Shown: in pieces, positions 8,761 through 18,800 of the stretch
How the letters are laid out: every line of letters begins with the position of its first letter
Numbering within the stretch: position 1 is the stretch's first letter
NCBI GenBank assembly: GCA_019694835.1
Contig: JAIBBE010000160.1
Span: 59,174 to 123,173 of the forward strand
DNA length: 64,000 nucleotides
From: Fimbriimonadaceae bacterium
GTDB lineage: Bacteria; Armatimonadota; Fimbriimonadia; Fimbriimonadales; Fimbriimonadaceae
Direction: 5' to 3'
Position numbers and translations under genes: made by a program
The notes under the pieces: generated by a model
The model's database searches: none
What the model was told of the DNA's origin: nothing
Seen by the model: only the letters and a program-made list of their open reading frames with translations

Positions 8761-9402
8761 TCAGGCGTCGTCTTCGTCATCGGGCTCGAGCGGCCGACCG
8801 GTGGCATCCTCGTAGAGCACGCGAGAAGCACCCAGGGTCGTTGACATGTACACCGACACGTTGACGCGGACGCCATTCGGATCGTCGGTCTTGGCGATTT
8901 CGGCCAGCGTCGCTCGCAGCCGATCACGCACCTTGCGGGCCTGCGTCCGAGTCATTCGAATGGTGCTGTAGCGATACAGGCTGAAGTCCTGCAGTCCAGG
9001 ATCGACGTCATGGAGACGGACCATCGCCGAGCGTTCCCGGGCCATGTTGCGGAGAATGGCCTGGAAGCCCCGGATCATCTGCTCCGCGTAGCCCGGAGGA
9101 TAGGGCGGCCCGAGAGAGTAGTTCTCGACTCCCTTGTGCACATAAGCCTCCTCGATGCGTGATCGCCGTTTTCGCGTTTCAACGGCGATGATGAGGCCGA
9201 CCTTCAGGAGTTCGTTGATGTGATAGCGAACGGTCTGCGCAGACTTGCCAATCGCGGTGGCGATTTCGGCTGCCGACAGGGGTTCCCGGGCGTTGAAGGC
9301 GCGAAAGACCTCCGAGCGCGCGACCGAAGCCACAGCCGTGACCTGCTCCAAATTCATGTCGACGCGTTCCACCTGTCCGGGCCAGTGTACGTTTGCGCTC
9401 AT
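8761..9402 (-). CDS. Winged-HTH (ArsR-type) transcriptional regulator
   Basis: A 213-residue cytoplasmic regulator. The N-terminal winged helix is clear: VARSEVFRAFNAREPLSAAEIATAIGKSAQTVRYHINELLKVGLI (residues about 28-72) contains the recognition helix SAQTVRYHINEL. The C-terminal about 130 residues (YAEQMIRGFQAILRNMARERSAM onward) form a helical effector or dimer domain without an obvious ligand motif. Convergent with the ThuA operon, 11 bp apart. The target is unknown. Confidence 0.8.
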   Translation of the reverse strand: MSANVHWPGQVERVDMNLEQVTAVASVARSEVFRAFNAREPLSAAEIATAIGKSAQTVRYHINELLKVGLIIAVETRKRRSRIEEAYVHKGVENYSLGPPYPPGYAEQMIRGFQAILRNMARERSAMVRLHDVDPGLQDFSLYRYSTIRMTRTQARKVRDRLRATLAEIAKTDDPNGVRVNVSVYMSTTLGASRVLYEDATGRPLEPDDEDDA

Positions 9403-9476
9403 CTGCTTCGTTCTACCCCGGCGGCTGGGAGGGGGCTCTCAGCGTTGCACCTCATCGGAGGTGCCTCCGAACGGCA

Positions 9477-9617
9477 TCAGCGCCTCGCGCGGTGAACTCG
9501 GGCTCGCTGCCACACGATGAACGCGACCAGGGCGATCGGCAAGATGACGAGCAGCCATTCCGCTGCCCCCGAACCCCCGTCGATGTCGAGCCCCGTCAGT
9601 TTCTCGATGAAATCCAT
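9477..9617 (-). CDS. Small single-span membrane protein (46 aa)
   Basis: Read directly from the minus strand: ATG at 9617, TGA ending at 9477. The product begins MDFIEKLTGLDIDGGSG, has one hydrophobic segment (WLLVILPIALVAFIVW) and ends in a basic tail (QRARVHRARR). An AAGG-like ribosome binding site lies about 7 nt upstream of the ATG. The positive-inside rule predicts a cytoplasmic C-terminus. It lies just upstream of the HTH regulator on the same strand, so it may be its cotranscribed partner. No family assignment is possible. Confidence 0.5.
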   Translation of the reverse strand: MDFIEKLTGLDIDGGSGAAEWLLVILPIALVAFIVWQRARVHRARR

Positions 9618-9710
9618 CCCAAGACCTTACCCGACCCTGACGGAAGGTACCGTCAGAACCTCGACAGCTGAAGAAGACGTGATCTTTCAAGACTAATGTG
9701 AGCAGCAGTT

Positions 9711-9890
9711 CCATTTCAGTTGACGGGTCGGTAATTATTTTTGACGGGAGTGCCATTATTTTGAGCGATGCGATGATTTCGTTTGACAAGACTGCTCCTA
9801 CTCCAAATGAAATGCCTGTCCCGCTCAAAAAATCTTAGTATCGTCAACTGAAATGGCAATCCTGCTCGATGAAATTACACTCCCGTCAAA
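9711..9890. repeat. Interlocked inverted repeats in an AT-richer gap (possible IS remnant)
   Basis: In the 379-bp gap 9618-9996, a perfect 15-bp inverted pair (CCATTTCAGTTGACG at 9711-9725 and its complement at 9842-9856) is interlocked with a perfect 13-bp pair (TTTGACGGGAGTG at 9740-9752 and its complement at 9878-9890), in the order A-B-A'-B'. Related GAAATGSC/TTGACGG words recur between them. Base composition is AT-richer than the flanks. No ORF of note is present. Multiple short inverted and direct repeats are typical of IS21-like element ends, so a solo or collapsed element is possible; no transposase remains. Confidence 0.6.
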
Positions 9891-9996
9891 CGTAAGGGCA
9901 CTCATGTCACGAGAAATGACGCCGATGCTATCTTTAGACTCATCGCAAGCGGATGTATTGGGTCCCGGGTAAAGGAAAATGGCTCTCAGGCCGCTC

Positions 9997-10551
9997 TTAG
10001 CGACCCTTTCGCTCTGCTTTTAGCTTCTTGAGGATGCTGAGAAGATCGTCGGTTTTGGGTCCGTCTTTGTAGAGGAAGTTGGTGAAGACCCAACGGCTTC
10101 CGACGTGCTGCAACTCGGGAATCACGGCCGGCTTGCTCTCGCGCTTCCCGCCGTAGGTGGCAAAGACCTCGACGAGAAAGCGAGAACCCTTCTTCGTGAC
10201 TTTGGTGGCGACATATTTGTCGGCAAAGTCCTGGCTGTTGAGGACGGGGTCGAAGTCCAAGCCGACGATTTCGTCGGGGGATTTGGCGGCGGCTTGATAG
10301 TCTTCGTTGAGGCGCAGCACCAGTTCTTTGCTGAAGTTTGCGGTCTTCTTCTTGAGCGCAATGCGGAGGGGATCGGTGTTCTTGCCCGCAGCCACATACC
10401 ACGCATAGAACTCATTCACGAACTTGAGGCAGGCCTTTGTGTCCTCCAGTCCAGGGGCCTTGGCGATCGATGGGACGATGATCGGCGCCTGTGAGGTCGC
10501 GATGTGCAGGCCCATCAGGGCGAAGACGAGTGTCGTGGAGAATTTGGTCAT
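9997..10551 (-). CDS. Secreted DUF3828-like protein
   Basis: A 184-residue exported protein. The start was set at the ATG at 10551, which opens the signal peptide MTKFSTTLVFALMGLHIATSQA; upstream residues are not signal-like. The body has the pattern of DUF3828: FVNEFYAWYVAAG near the N-terminus, then the GLDFDPVLNSQDF motif, and a C-terminal beta-rich part with GSRWVFTNFLY. Proteins of this family are small periplasmic proteins of unknown role. It is divergent from the PEP-CTERM gene, sharing a 161-bp intergenic region. Confidence 0.75.
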   Translation of the reverse strand: MTKFSTTLVFALMGLHIATSQAPIIVPSIAKAPGLEDTKACLKFVNEFYAWYVAAGKNTDPLRIALKKKTANFSKELVLRLNEDYQAAAKSPDEIVGLDFDPVLNSQDFADKYVATKVTKKGSRFLVEVFATYGGKRESKPAVIPELQHVGSRWVFTNFLYKDGPKTDDLLSILKKLKAERKGR

Positions 10552-10712
10552 GGAAGCCTCTTTGCCGAGAAGCGTACCCATACGACGGCAGGACCGGCTG
10601 ACCTCGGGGAGCACGGGTTTGAACCTAAACCGCGCTCCGAAACTGGCTCACTGCCGGAAAAACCCGTTTGGCCCGCAACGTCCGCTGGCAGGCCCTCCAC
10701 CTTGACAGCGTT

Positions 10713-11555
10713 ATGAAACGACAACTCACTCTCGCCCTTCTCGTCACCACCGCTATCTCCAACGCACAGCTCTACGGAGTTGGACAAACCTCCAACGGAT
10801 ACGACTTCTACTCGATCAACACCTCGAACGGAGCCGCGACCTCGCTCTTTAGTTTCGGCGTGGCCGGTTCGAACAACGTGCTGGGCCTGACCTACATTCC
10901 GAGCACCAACAAGTTCGTCACGACGGCTCAGTTCGGCGCGTTTAGCTCCAAGCTCGTCGAGATCGACCTCGGCGCACAGACGGCAACCGTTGTCTCGCAC
11001 GGCATTCCCAACAACAGTTCGGGAACGCCGTACTTCGAAGGCCTCGAATACATGTCTTCCCTCGGCGGACTCGTCGTCTCCCACGGCCAAGGCGGATTCT
11101 ACACGGGCCAGCTTGCGCTCTTGAATGCCAGCGGCTATGGCCTGCTCTCCAATACCTCGCAGATCCTGGCTGATGGCGATGTGGTGTTCATGGACGGGAC
11201 CGGTGCCTTGAACGTGATGGACTCGAACAACCCCACCGGTGGGTTTATGCGAAACACCATCACTAACCCGTTTGGCACGCCCGTCGTCAGCGGCTATGGC
11301 TCGAACATGTTCGCCGCACTCGACTCCGATCTTGCGTGGAAATCCGACGAAGGCCGATTGTTCCTCACCCAGGGTAGCTTCCTCTCCGAAGTGAACCCGG
11401 CCAGCACCGTCATCACTCCGATTGGCAGCTATGGCACGGCGGGGACGCACGTCGCGATCACCGGCATCACCGCCGCCGTTCCCGAGCCAGGAACCATCTT
11501 CGCCGTGGGAGCCGGCGCCGCCGCTCTTCTTCGCCGCCGACGACGAAAGTCGTAA
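10713..11555 (+). CDS. PEP-CTERM sorting-domain surface protein
   Basis: A 280-residue secreted protein. The chosen ATG at 10713 opens a signal peptide (MKRQLTLALLVTTAISNAQ). The body consists of beta-strand repeats resembling a beta-propeller or lectin-like fold (LYGVGQTSNGYDFYSI, LGLTYIPSTNKFVTT, LEYMSSLGGLVVSHG). The C-terminus is a PEP-CTERM anchor: AAVPEPGTIFAVGAGAAALL followed by RRRRRKS. Such anchors are processed by exosortase, which is not in this window. A perfect hairpin lies just downstream. Confidence 0.85.
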   Translation: MKRQLTLALLVTTAISNAQLYGVGQTSNGYDFYSINTSNGAATSLFSFGVAGSNNVLGLTYIPSTNKFVTTAQFGAFSSKLVEIDLGAQTATVVSHGIPNNSSGTPYFEGLEYMSSLGGLVVSHGQGGFYTGQLALLNASGYGLLSNTSQILADGDVVFMDGTGALNVMDSNNPTGGFMRNTITNPFGTPVVSGYGSNMFAALDSDLAWKSDEGRLFLTQGSFLSEVNPASTVITPIGSYGTAGTHVAITGITAAVPEPGTIFAVGAGAAALLRRRRRKS

Positions 11556-11576
11556 AGCAGTTCCCCTCCAACAATT

Positions 11577-11606
11577 GACCCCATCCACAACGAGGTGGAT
11601 GGGGTC
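11577..11606. terminator. Perfect 12-bp hairpin between convergent genes
   Basis: Arms GACCCCATCCAC (11577-11588) and GTGGATGGGGTC (11595-11606) with a 6-nt loop AACGAG. It lies 21 bp after the PEP-CTERM stop and 29 bp from the convergent surface-protein gene. It has no strong U-run on either side, so it may be a bidirectional or stabilising 3' hairpin rather than a classical intrinsic terminator. Confidence 0.6.
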
Positions 11607-11635
11607 GCTGCGTCTCTCGACCAATCTAACGACGA

Positions 11636-13120
11636 CTAATTGGACGACGCGTCTCGCACTGCCCTCTCCCGGAAGAAGCGCGCGCTGTCCTTCTGGCGCT
11701 GTTGGTATTGCTTCTCGCGCGGCGTGGCGACTTCGAGGCGATCTTCGTCCCAGGCGCGGATGGGGCGGTAGTTCTTGTAGCCTTTGCGGATCGCCTTCAC
11801 TTCCCAGTCGAACTCGTACGAGCCGTTGCCGTTCTGCAGTTCGCCCACCTGAATGCCGTCGAGGCCCTTTTGGGTCACGGCGAGGCCTTTGGACTCGGTT
11901 GACAGCGGCGTCAGTTGGACGGTCATGCCATCGGCCAGGCAAGAGACCCGGAAATGGTCGGGCAGCTCGATGATGGCGCGGCCGTTGACGAGCCGGGCGG
12001 TTCCGCGAACATAGGCGGCCGCCTCGGGACCCTCGATCGACGCGTACACGATGTCGGTGTCGGGATTGAGCTCGTTCGGCTCGCGGAAGTTCTTGACGTT
12101 CGCTTGCACAACGCCTTGGGTGCCGTTGGAGTAGATGAGCGCCCGCTGGATGGATCCGTCGTCTCCGACCGCAATCCCGCCCGCCACACCGCCGGTTCCG
12201 GCGATTTGGGTGAAGGTCACAAAGGCGTTGTTGTTGACGTTGAAGAGCTGCCCAGCCCCTGTACTCCCGCCCGAGTTGCCGAACCAGCCTTTGTAGAAGT
12301 TGGTGTTGCCGTCGGTGGTCAGGCTTCCCTTGAAGTAAGCGACCCCGCCGCCCGTGACGCTCGCCACGCGATTCGAGTTCTCGGCGAACCAGAGATGGGT
12401 CGCGCTGGCCGAGTAGTTCGACTCGATGCCCGCTGAGCCGAAGGGTTGAAGATCGCCCATGAAGATGGCCACGCTGTTGGCATCATTGGCCACGTGGAGT
12501 TTCGCGCCGGGGCTCGTTGCTCCGATGCCGAGCTTGCCATTTCCGAGCAGCGTCATCAGTTCAGTGCCGGCAGCGCTGCTCAGGAACGAAAAGCGGGCGC
12601 TTGAACTGCCCACGTGCATCCGCAGTTGGTTTGGGCCGATGCCGAAGCCGTATAAGTCCGACCCGCTACCAGGATCGAAGAGGGCCAGCTTTGTATTGGT
12701 GATCGTGCTACCCAGCGAAAGAAGGGTCTGTGGATTCGAGATTCCGATGCCAATGCGCGAACTTGCACTGGTCATAACCCCGCCCGACACCTTGTTGAGC
12801 GAACTCGCGAGAGTTGCGAGCGCAGGATTGGGGTAGGCACCGGTCAAATCGCCGCCAGCAGCACCCGACGGCGGGAAGCTGCTCGGCGATCCCGTGATCG
12901 ACGCCCAAGGTACACCCGTGAGGCCCGATCCGCTGCCGACGAACGAACCCGCGCGTGAGGTGCCCGTGATGTTGGAATGCCCTACCTGGGCCGTTCCCGG
13001 CGTCGTGGGCTGAAGCGTGATGAGCCCCTTTGAAGACTGGGATTCGGCCACGTTCGTGAGCAACAGAGTGGCGGTTCCGGCAATGACGGCCGAACCGGCG
13101 AGAACAATAGCTTTCTTCAT
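11636..13120 (-). CDS. Fibre-like secreted surface protein
   Basis: A 494-residue exported protein. The start at 13120 is fixed by the GGAGAGAGGAAG ribosome binding site and the signal peptide MKKAIVLAGSAVIAGTATLLLTNVAESQ. The N-terminal half holds collagen/tail-fibre-like repeats (GSGSGLTGVPWASITGSP, GAAGGDLTGAYPNPALATL, NGKLGIGATSPGAKLHV), which form trimeric beta structures in phage tails and bacterial adhesins. The C-terminal part (IEGPEAAAYVRGTARLVNGRA onward) resembles the globular domain that ends many such bacterial proteins. There are no neighbouring phage genes, so a cell-surface role is more likely than prophage. No S74 chaperone domain is evident. Confidence 0.75.
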   Translation of the reverse strand: MKKAIVLAGSAVIAGTATLLLTNVAESQSSKGLITLQPTTPGTAQVGHSNITGTSRAGSFVGSGSGLTGVPWASITGSPSSFPPSGAAGGDLTGAYPNPALATLASSLNKVSGGVMTSASSRIGIGISNPQTLLSLGSTITNTKLALFDPGSGSDLYGFGIGPNQLRMHVGSSSARFSFLSSAAGTELMTLLGNGKLGIGATSPGAKLHVANDANSVAIFMGDLQPFGSAGIESNYSASATHLWFAENSNRVASVTGGGVAYFKGSLTTDGNTNFYKGWFGNSGGSTGAGQLFNVNNNAFVTFTQIAGTGGVAGGIAVGDDGSIQRALIYSNGTQGVVQANVKNFREPNELNPDTDIVYASIEGPEAAAYVRGTARLVNGRAIIELPDHFRVSCLADGMTVQLTPLSTESKGLAVTQKGLDGIQVGELQNGNGSYEFDWEVKAIRKGYKNYRPIRAWDEDRLEVATPREKQYQQRQKDSARFFRERAVRDASSN

Positions 13121-13357
13121 GACTTCCTCTCTCCAAACAAAATTCACCCCGCTAACGAGGACTGTGCTTAGTTTACAGCGCAAAGCCTTAAGAATGGATC
13201 AGCTATTTCTGACACTTCAAGACGCGCCCTTCGCGAACTCGGACGGGCTTGGCCACTCGACCGACGGCTTTCACGTTGCCCGATACGGGGTAGTGTTCAT
13301 GGGTCGGGGAGTTTGCTGCAACCAAGATCTCGTTGGCATGAGGATGGAGCTATCGCG

Positions 13358-15871
13358 TCAGCAGGCTTTCATCCTTCGTCGAGAATCTTGGGTATGAGCC
13401 AACGACTCGCGCCGGATCAAAGGTTCCGCATGGTCGTTCGAAACCGTCAGATTCACAATCACGCTTTTGAAAGCTGGGGTCTTCGACCGGGGATCGACGG
13501 TTCTGCCAACGAGGATGTTCGCCTCGGGATAGTACATCGCCGCGCAGCCGGGAGCAATGTCGAACGGACGGGCGAGGATGGCACGCATCTCGCCACACTC
13601 GCTCGACACGTCGAGTGGCTGGTTTTCCTTAAAGCCCATCCGAGCCATCTCGTCGGGATTCAGCAAGATCACGTCGCGACGCTCTTGACCCCGATAGACA
13701 TCCTCTTCTTCATAGACCACGGTGTTGAACTGACCCTCCGACCGAATTGTCATCAGCCGCACTTGGTTTTCCATAAGCGGCAACGCATCGGGCAGAAGAT
13801 GAGGATGGAACGCGGCGCGTCCATTCGGTCTAACAAACTTCGGCGTGTGCATTGTGCGGCCGGGGATTTGGAACTCTTCTTTAGTCTCGCCAATCTTTTC
13901 AACTTGGCTGTAGCCGGGAATGAGCTTTGCGATGAGCGCGCGGATGTTGTCATGTTCCTTTAGTTTCTCCCAATCCAACGCGCCATCAGAGCCGAACAAG
14001 CGATAACCCACTTCTGCAATGATCTCGACTTCGCTGCGTGGTCCCTCCCAGCGTCGCGGTCCGCCGTCGCTGAGGCGGACGAAGTTGAACATCGATTCCT
14101 GTGTCGTACTATCCGATTCCTCATCCCGAGCAAGTACCGGAAGGATGAGGGTGTTCTTGCCAAGTCCCCACGCATGTCCTGTGTTGAGGGCTGTACTGAG
14201 ATACACCACAGTATCGATCTTGCCGATGGCTTCCGTTGCGTATTGGGCATCGGGATTCGAACCAAAGAGATTTCCGCCCAAACAAAGCGTGAAATCTACG
14301 TTGCCTTGATGGGCTGCTTCCATCGCTGCCATCGTATCGTAGCCGGTGAAATCAGGCATCGAGATTCCAAGTTTCGTCAATCCCTCAACCGCCTGCTTCG
14401 CGATTCTTGGAGTCACGCCAACCGAACCGAGACCTTGCACATTGCTGTGTCCACGAATCGGCATCACCCCCGCGCCAGGCTTCCCCACCATTCCGCGCAG
14501 AAGGGCAAGGTTGACAATCCATTGGACGTTTTGTACTCCATGCTCGTGGTGAGTAATTCCCATCGTCCAAGCAAAGATCGTTCGTTGTGATGTCGCATAG
14601 ATCTGTGCGATCTCGCGAATCTCCTGTTGACTGACTCCGCTAGAGCGTTCGATGGTAGACCAGTCGAGGCCGCTCACAAAATCACTTAGGTCTTGGAGTC
14701 CTTCAGTGTTTGAATTGACGTACTCAACGTCAATCGCGCCTGTTTCGACAAGGCATTTGGCAATACCAGCCATTAGCGCAATGTCGCCTCCGATCTTCGG
14801 TTGAACATAATGCGATGCGATCTCGGAACCGAACAGCAAGCTTGTCGGTTTTGATGGAACTCTAAAGTTGACAAGACCAACTTCCCGCAGTGGATTTATG
14901 ACGACCACTTTGCCACCTCGCTTGCGAACGTTCATGAGCGAAGTCATGAGGCGAGGGTGGTTGGAGGCGGGATTGCCGCCGATGAGGAAGACAAGGTCGC
15001 AGTGATCGAGGTCTTCGAGCACGACCGTACTCGTCCCGGTGCCGAGCGAGTCATACAGCCCAACCCCACTGGCTTGGTGGCAATAGAATGAGCAGTTGTT
15101 GACGTGGTTGGTGCCATACACCCGCGCCAAAAGCTGGAGCAGGAACCCAGCTTCGTTGGAGCTGCGTCCGGAGGAGTAGAAGACGGTTCGCTCAGGGCGT
15201 ACCGCTGGCAACCTGCCGGCATCCGGAAGAGGCGTGTCTGCAAGTTCTCGCCGCGGCTTCTCCCCCGACCCCTCTCCTTCGCCACCAGGGCTGCCGCGCT
15301 CCGAGCCTTCTGGGCGCAGGAGAGGGGAACCATGTACCGCTGGCATCTTGCCAGCAGCGCCCGCGTCCTGTTCCCGATCCTTCGTCGTACCTCTCCCCCA
15401 TCCCCTCTCCTCCGCCGCCAAGTGCGTCGTGTCCGGAAGTTCCTCGGGCGCAGGAGAGGGGAGACCGGAGAGGGCTTCGGCGATCCGAGACATCGCCTCG
15501 TCCCACGAGATCGGGCGGTAGTGAGTGTCTCCCTCTGCCGCAAACATGGGCTGCGTGATGCGGCCTGCCATCTCAAGTTCGCGGGAACTGAAGCCTTTAA
15601 GGTGATCAAGCGAGTACGTCTCGAAAAATCGGGGCTCGATCTTGCCGCGCATGTCGGCGACCATCGCCTGCAGGGACTTCTTGCAGAACTCTGGGAAGTG
15701 ACCAGCCTCATTACGCATGCCGCCCTTCTGACCTCCCATGCCCAGCGCACAGGTCTTACAGGCATTCTTGGCTCGCATAGCGCGCCAGAGATTGAGGCCG
15801 CCGACCTCGTTCGCTTTCCGAAAGGTGTAGCGAATCGCCTGCCAACCGCCTCCGCTCTTCGGTCGCTTCAT
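13358..15871 (-). CDS. FdhF/YdeP-type molybdopterin oxidoreductase with repeat-derived insertion
   Basis: An 837-residue molybdopterin enzyme. The N-terminus shows ACKTCALGMGGQKGG instead of a complete four-cysteine Fe-S site. This is a feature of the FdhF/YdeP (formate dehydrogenase alpha-like) group, whose physiological substrates are mostly unknown. Cofactor-binding landmarks are present: RPISWDEAM, YSSGRSSNEAGFLLQL, GGNPASNHPRL, HSNVQGLGSVGVTP, and a C-terminal molydopterin-dinucleotide domain (LMTIRSEGQFNTVVY... DVILLNPDEMARMG). Residues about 137-225 are low-complexity ([31 protein letters not shown]) and are encoded by R1/R2 repeats. They separate the RIAEAL helix from TVFYSSGRSSNEAG, which are nearly adjacent in relatives. 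Confidence 0.85.
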   Translation of the reverse strand: MKRPKSGGGWQAIRYTFRKANEVGGLNLWRAMRAKNACKTCALGMGGQKGGMRNEAGHFPEFCKKSLQAMVADMRGKIEPRFFETYSLDHLKGFSSRELEMAGRITQPMFAAEGDTHYRPISWDEAMSRIAEALSGLPSPAPEELPDTTHLAAEERGWGRGTTKDREQDAGAAGKMPAVHGSPLLRPEGSERGSPGGEGEGSGEKPRRELADTPLPDAGRLPAVRPERTVFYSSGRSSNEAGFLLQLLARVYGTNHVNNCSFYCHQASGVGLYDSLGTGTSTVVLEDLDHCDLVFLIGGNPASNHPRLMTSLMNVRKRGGKVVVINPLREVGLVNFRVPSKPTSLLFGSEIASHYVQPKIGGDIALMAGIAKCLVETGAIDVEYVNSNTEGLQDLSDFVSGLDWSTIERSSGVSQQEIREIAQIYATSQRTIFAWTMGITHHEHGVQNVQWIVNLALLRGMVGKPGAGVMPIRGHSNVQGLGSVGVTPRIAKQAVEGLTKLGISMPDFTGYDTMAAMEAAHQGNVDFTLCLGGNLFGSNPDAQYATEAIGKIDTVVYLSTALNTGHAWGLGKNTLILPVLARDEESDSTTQESMFNFVRLSDGGPRRWEGPRSEVEIIAEVGYRLFGSDGALDWEKLKEHDNIRALIAKLIPGYSQVEKIGETKEEFQIPGRTMHTPKFVRPNGRAAFHPHLLPDALPLMENQVRLMTIRSEGQFNTVVYEEEDVYRGQERRDVILLNPDEMARMGFKENQPLDVSSECGEMRAILARPFDIAPGCAAMYYPEANILVGRTVDPRSKTPAFKSVIVNLTVSNDHAEPLIRRESLAHTQDSRRRMKAC
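15199..15463. repeat. R1/R2 repeat array inside the molybdopterin oxidoreductase gene
   Basis: Order on the plus strand: R1 at 15199-15226, R2 at about 15257-15330, partial R1 at 15334-15356, and R2 at 15389-15463. R2 ends are CTCTCCCCCRWCCCCTCTCC and GCGCAGGAGAGGGGA. Composition and words match the copies at 5.9, 30.2 and 61.8 kb. The whole array stays open in the host frame and adds about 90 residues. Confidence 0.88.
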
Positions 15872-15889
15872 CGCCCCATTATCCTCGCT

Positions 15890-18800
15890 TCAGAACCGAA
15901 TTCCGTACTCGAACGTGATTTTCCAAGGGCGATCTTGGTCGAAACCAACGCCGAATCTCGACCTTCCAATCAGCAGATTTCGGAACGGGGGTCGATAGGT
16001 CAACTTAATCTCGTAGCGCGGTTTCTGGCCCGGCAACGTGTTGACCTGTCGGCGCGCGATAAGGGTTAGTCCTTTCGCCAAAGTTTTCGCAGCGGTAATC
16101 ACCGTTTGGTCAAACGGGTTGTATTCGATGGCCACGAAATCCAGATTCAAACCACTAGCCAAACTGTCAGTAAGCGGCGAAACCAGGCTGGGCAAGAAGT
16201 AACCGAGCACTGCTTCCCGCGCAGCCGAGCTTCCGGGGGCGAGGGTGGCGCGAGCAAAGGATTCGATGAGATCTCGCTGACCGAGGATCGAAAGGATTTG
16301 CTCTTGGCTCAGGTCCGGCGGGTCGCTGCTGGCCGTGATATTGACGCCACCGTCTTGGAGCAGATCGCCGCGCAGGTCGAGGTAAACGTCGTAACGCTCA
16401 ATCGTGTCGCCGTAGCGCCGCGCGCTAACACTAGTGCGCCCCTCCAACTTCACATCGAGTCGCGCTTTGGGCTCGACGTATTGGCCGGTTGAATACGAAA
16501 AGGCAAGCGTCCCGCCCGACTCCAGTTCCACGCGGTTCGAAGGCAGACGGAAAATGCCCTTCTCCACCGTGAGATCGGCCGTCAGATTGGGATATTGCAG
16601 GGTCCCCGCAATTGTTCCACCGCCCGTCAAAGTGATGTCGGACGTACTGGTTCTGACCCGCGCTGGACCGTCGAGTCGCAATGCAATCGAGTCAAAGCGA
16701 GGGTTGATCAGGGGGATTTCACCACCGGGTGAAGATGCAAACTCGGAAGGGATGGTTGCATTGACGCCCGAGATCAGAATTGGCTGGTTGGGGATGCCTT
16801 GAATACGGGGCTCAGAGAGATTTCCTGCTAATGCCAAACTGCCCGAAACGATCGCCTGCATTCGGTTGCTCTTCGACAGAGGGTTTTGGACCACCGTGAG
16901 GCCCTTCGACTGGATAGCCCCTTGAAGCTGGCATTGAAGCAACCAATCCTTGAGGTCGAATCGCCCTTTTGGCATGTCCGCCAGCCGCACCGTGCCATCA
17001 GTCTCGAGGGTGCCACCGTCGGAACTTTCGGTCCGACCGCCAAAACTCAGGACCTTGCCTTCGTAGCCGGTGTCGAACTGGAAGCCCTTCAGTGTCGTGT
17101 CCAAACCCTTGGCCGCAATGATTCCGTCAGTGAGGAGACTTCCTGTGAGGCGATACTTGCCGGGAACTCCTTCGAATTGAATCGAGCCGCCGAGTTTTCC
17201 GGTTGACCGCTTGGTGTCCAGCCAGGCAAACGTCTCGTCGAGGTCAGCGAGATCGCGGGGGTTGGCAGTCAGGGTCACGAGGCCTTGCTCGGGTTTCGCT
17301 GGATTCTCATTGACGAACGATTCCAGAGGCAGCTTTGCTTCGAGTTTGCCCGAGAAGTCCTTAAAGGAAACGAAGCCATTAGCCGATAATAGGCCGTCGA
17401 TGATGCTCATGTCGCTAACCAAAAGGTTAACGGGGAGTGTCTCGGGTTTTCCATCGGAACCCAGATAGCCTAGGCCTTCGGTGGTAAGCGAACTTTCCTC
17501 CAAGTTTGGCCTCTTCGTGCGTCCACCCATCACGAACGCAAAGCCCGCGCGTCCAACAAGAGGGGGAAAAGTCGGGATGACGCTGCCGATCCACGAGAGA
17601 TCGAAGTTCTGAAGGTCGCCTCGGACGGCGAGGCTTCCGTTTTCATCAACGTTTCCAGATGCCTGGAGGACGGCTTTGGGTTCACCTGGCTGGCCTTCGT
17701 TCCAAGCAAGCGATTTCACGTCCCAAACTCCTGCGGTTCGAGAGCCTCCAAGCGTGATCTGTCCTGCATCGCGGCCCGCGACGGTTAGCTTGTTAGCCAC
17801 GATTTGATCCATCGTGAGATCGGGATCGCGCGAGTTACCGGAGATCGTCGCCTGTCCGCTGAGGGCACCCTTGATCCCCATCACGAGCTGTTTGGGGTCC
17901 GCACTAAGGCCGTCAACCTGCTTTTGGAAAATCCGGATGATTGTTTCGAGGGGAAAATTGTAAGACGTGACCTCGGCCTGGATGCGCTCGGCGATGGGGT
18001 CATAAGTCGATTCCGGCACCAACAAGTAGCGACCCGGCTCGCCCACCTGCGCCGAGGCTTTCCATCCGCCAACGTCCTTCGTAAGGGTCGCGGTGCCAAC
18101 GCCGAGCGACGTGTCGTTCAGCGATATCTCGTCGACATTGATTTCGGTCCCGAGGGTTTGGAGCCCTTGATCAGTTGCCGTCAAGGTGAATTTTCCGCTA
18201 GCGGCTCCGTCAATTTCGATCTGGTCCGTATACTGAGTGAAGTGGTCGAGTGGAATCTTTGAGAAGGTCCCGCTAGCGGCTCCTTCCTTTGTTTTGAAGG
18301 TGTAGATCCCAGAAAACTCTGCGGATTCCTCGGGTGCGACGAGGATTTGCCCCCGACTGACCAGCGCTTTGTCCTTATCGAGGAGAAGGGTGACCTCCGC
18401 CGATTGAGCATCGAATCCGTATGCTCGTAAGCCCACCAGTTTGGCGGTTGCCTCGAGGATAGGTTCATCGACGGTCCCGCGAAGGTGTGCATTCTCGATC
18501 GACGCGAGCCCCTCGATGTCAGGCCCGATCCAGTCATCGAGCCCGATGCGTTTCGCCGATACCGATCCGTCGAGCGCTCCGCTTCCGAAGTTCCAAGTGA
18601 GGTCGCCGGTCGCATCGGTCGCCCCCACCGAGAGTTCGACATTCGTGGCTGTCATGCCTTCGCGATCGACCCTGAGTTGTGCGCTGGCCACCGGAACCTC
18701 ATACTCGAGATAGTCGCGAAGCTGTGCGCCATAGACCTCGGCCCGCCCAGAGAGGATCGGGTTTTCGAGCGTTCCCGAGAGTTCACTGGCGACGAAAGCC

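Noticed and set aside
10548..11942. Long minus-strand open frame across the PEP-CTERM gene (464 codons)
   Set aside because: It runs through a terminator-like hairpin, both intergenic regions and the antisense of a clear signal-peptide/PEP-CTERM gene, so it is a composition artefact.
11636..13120. Tail-fibre-like repeats as sign of prophage
   Set aside because: No other phage genes (terminase, portal, capsid, integrase) lie nearby, and the protein has its own signal peptide.
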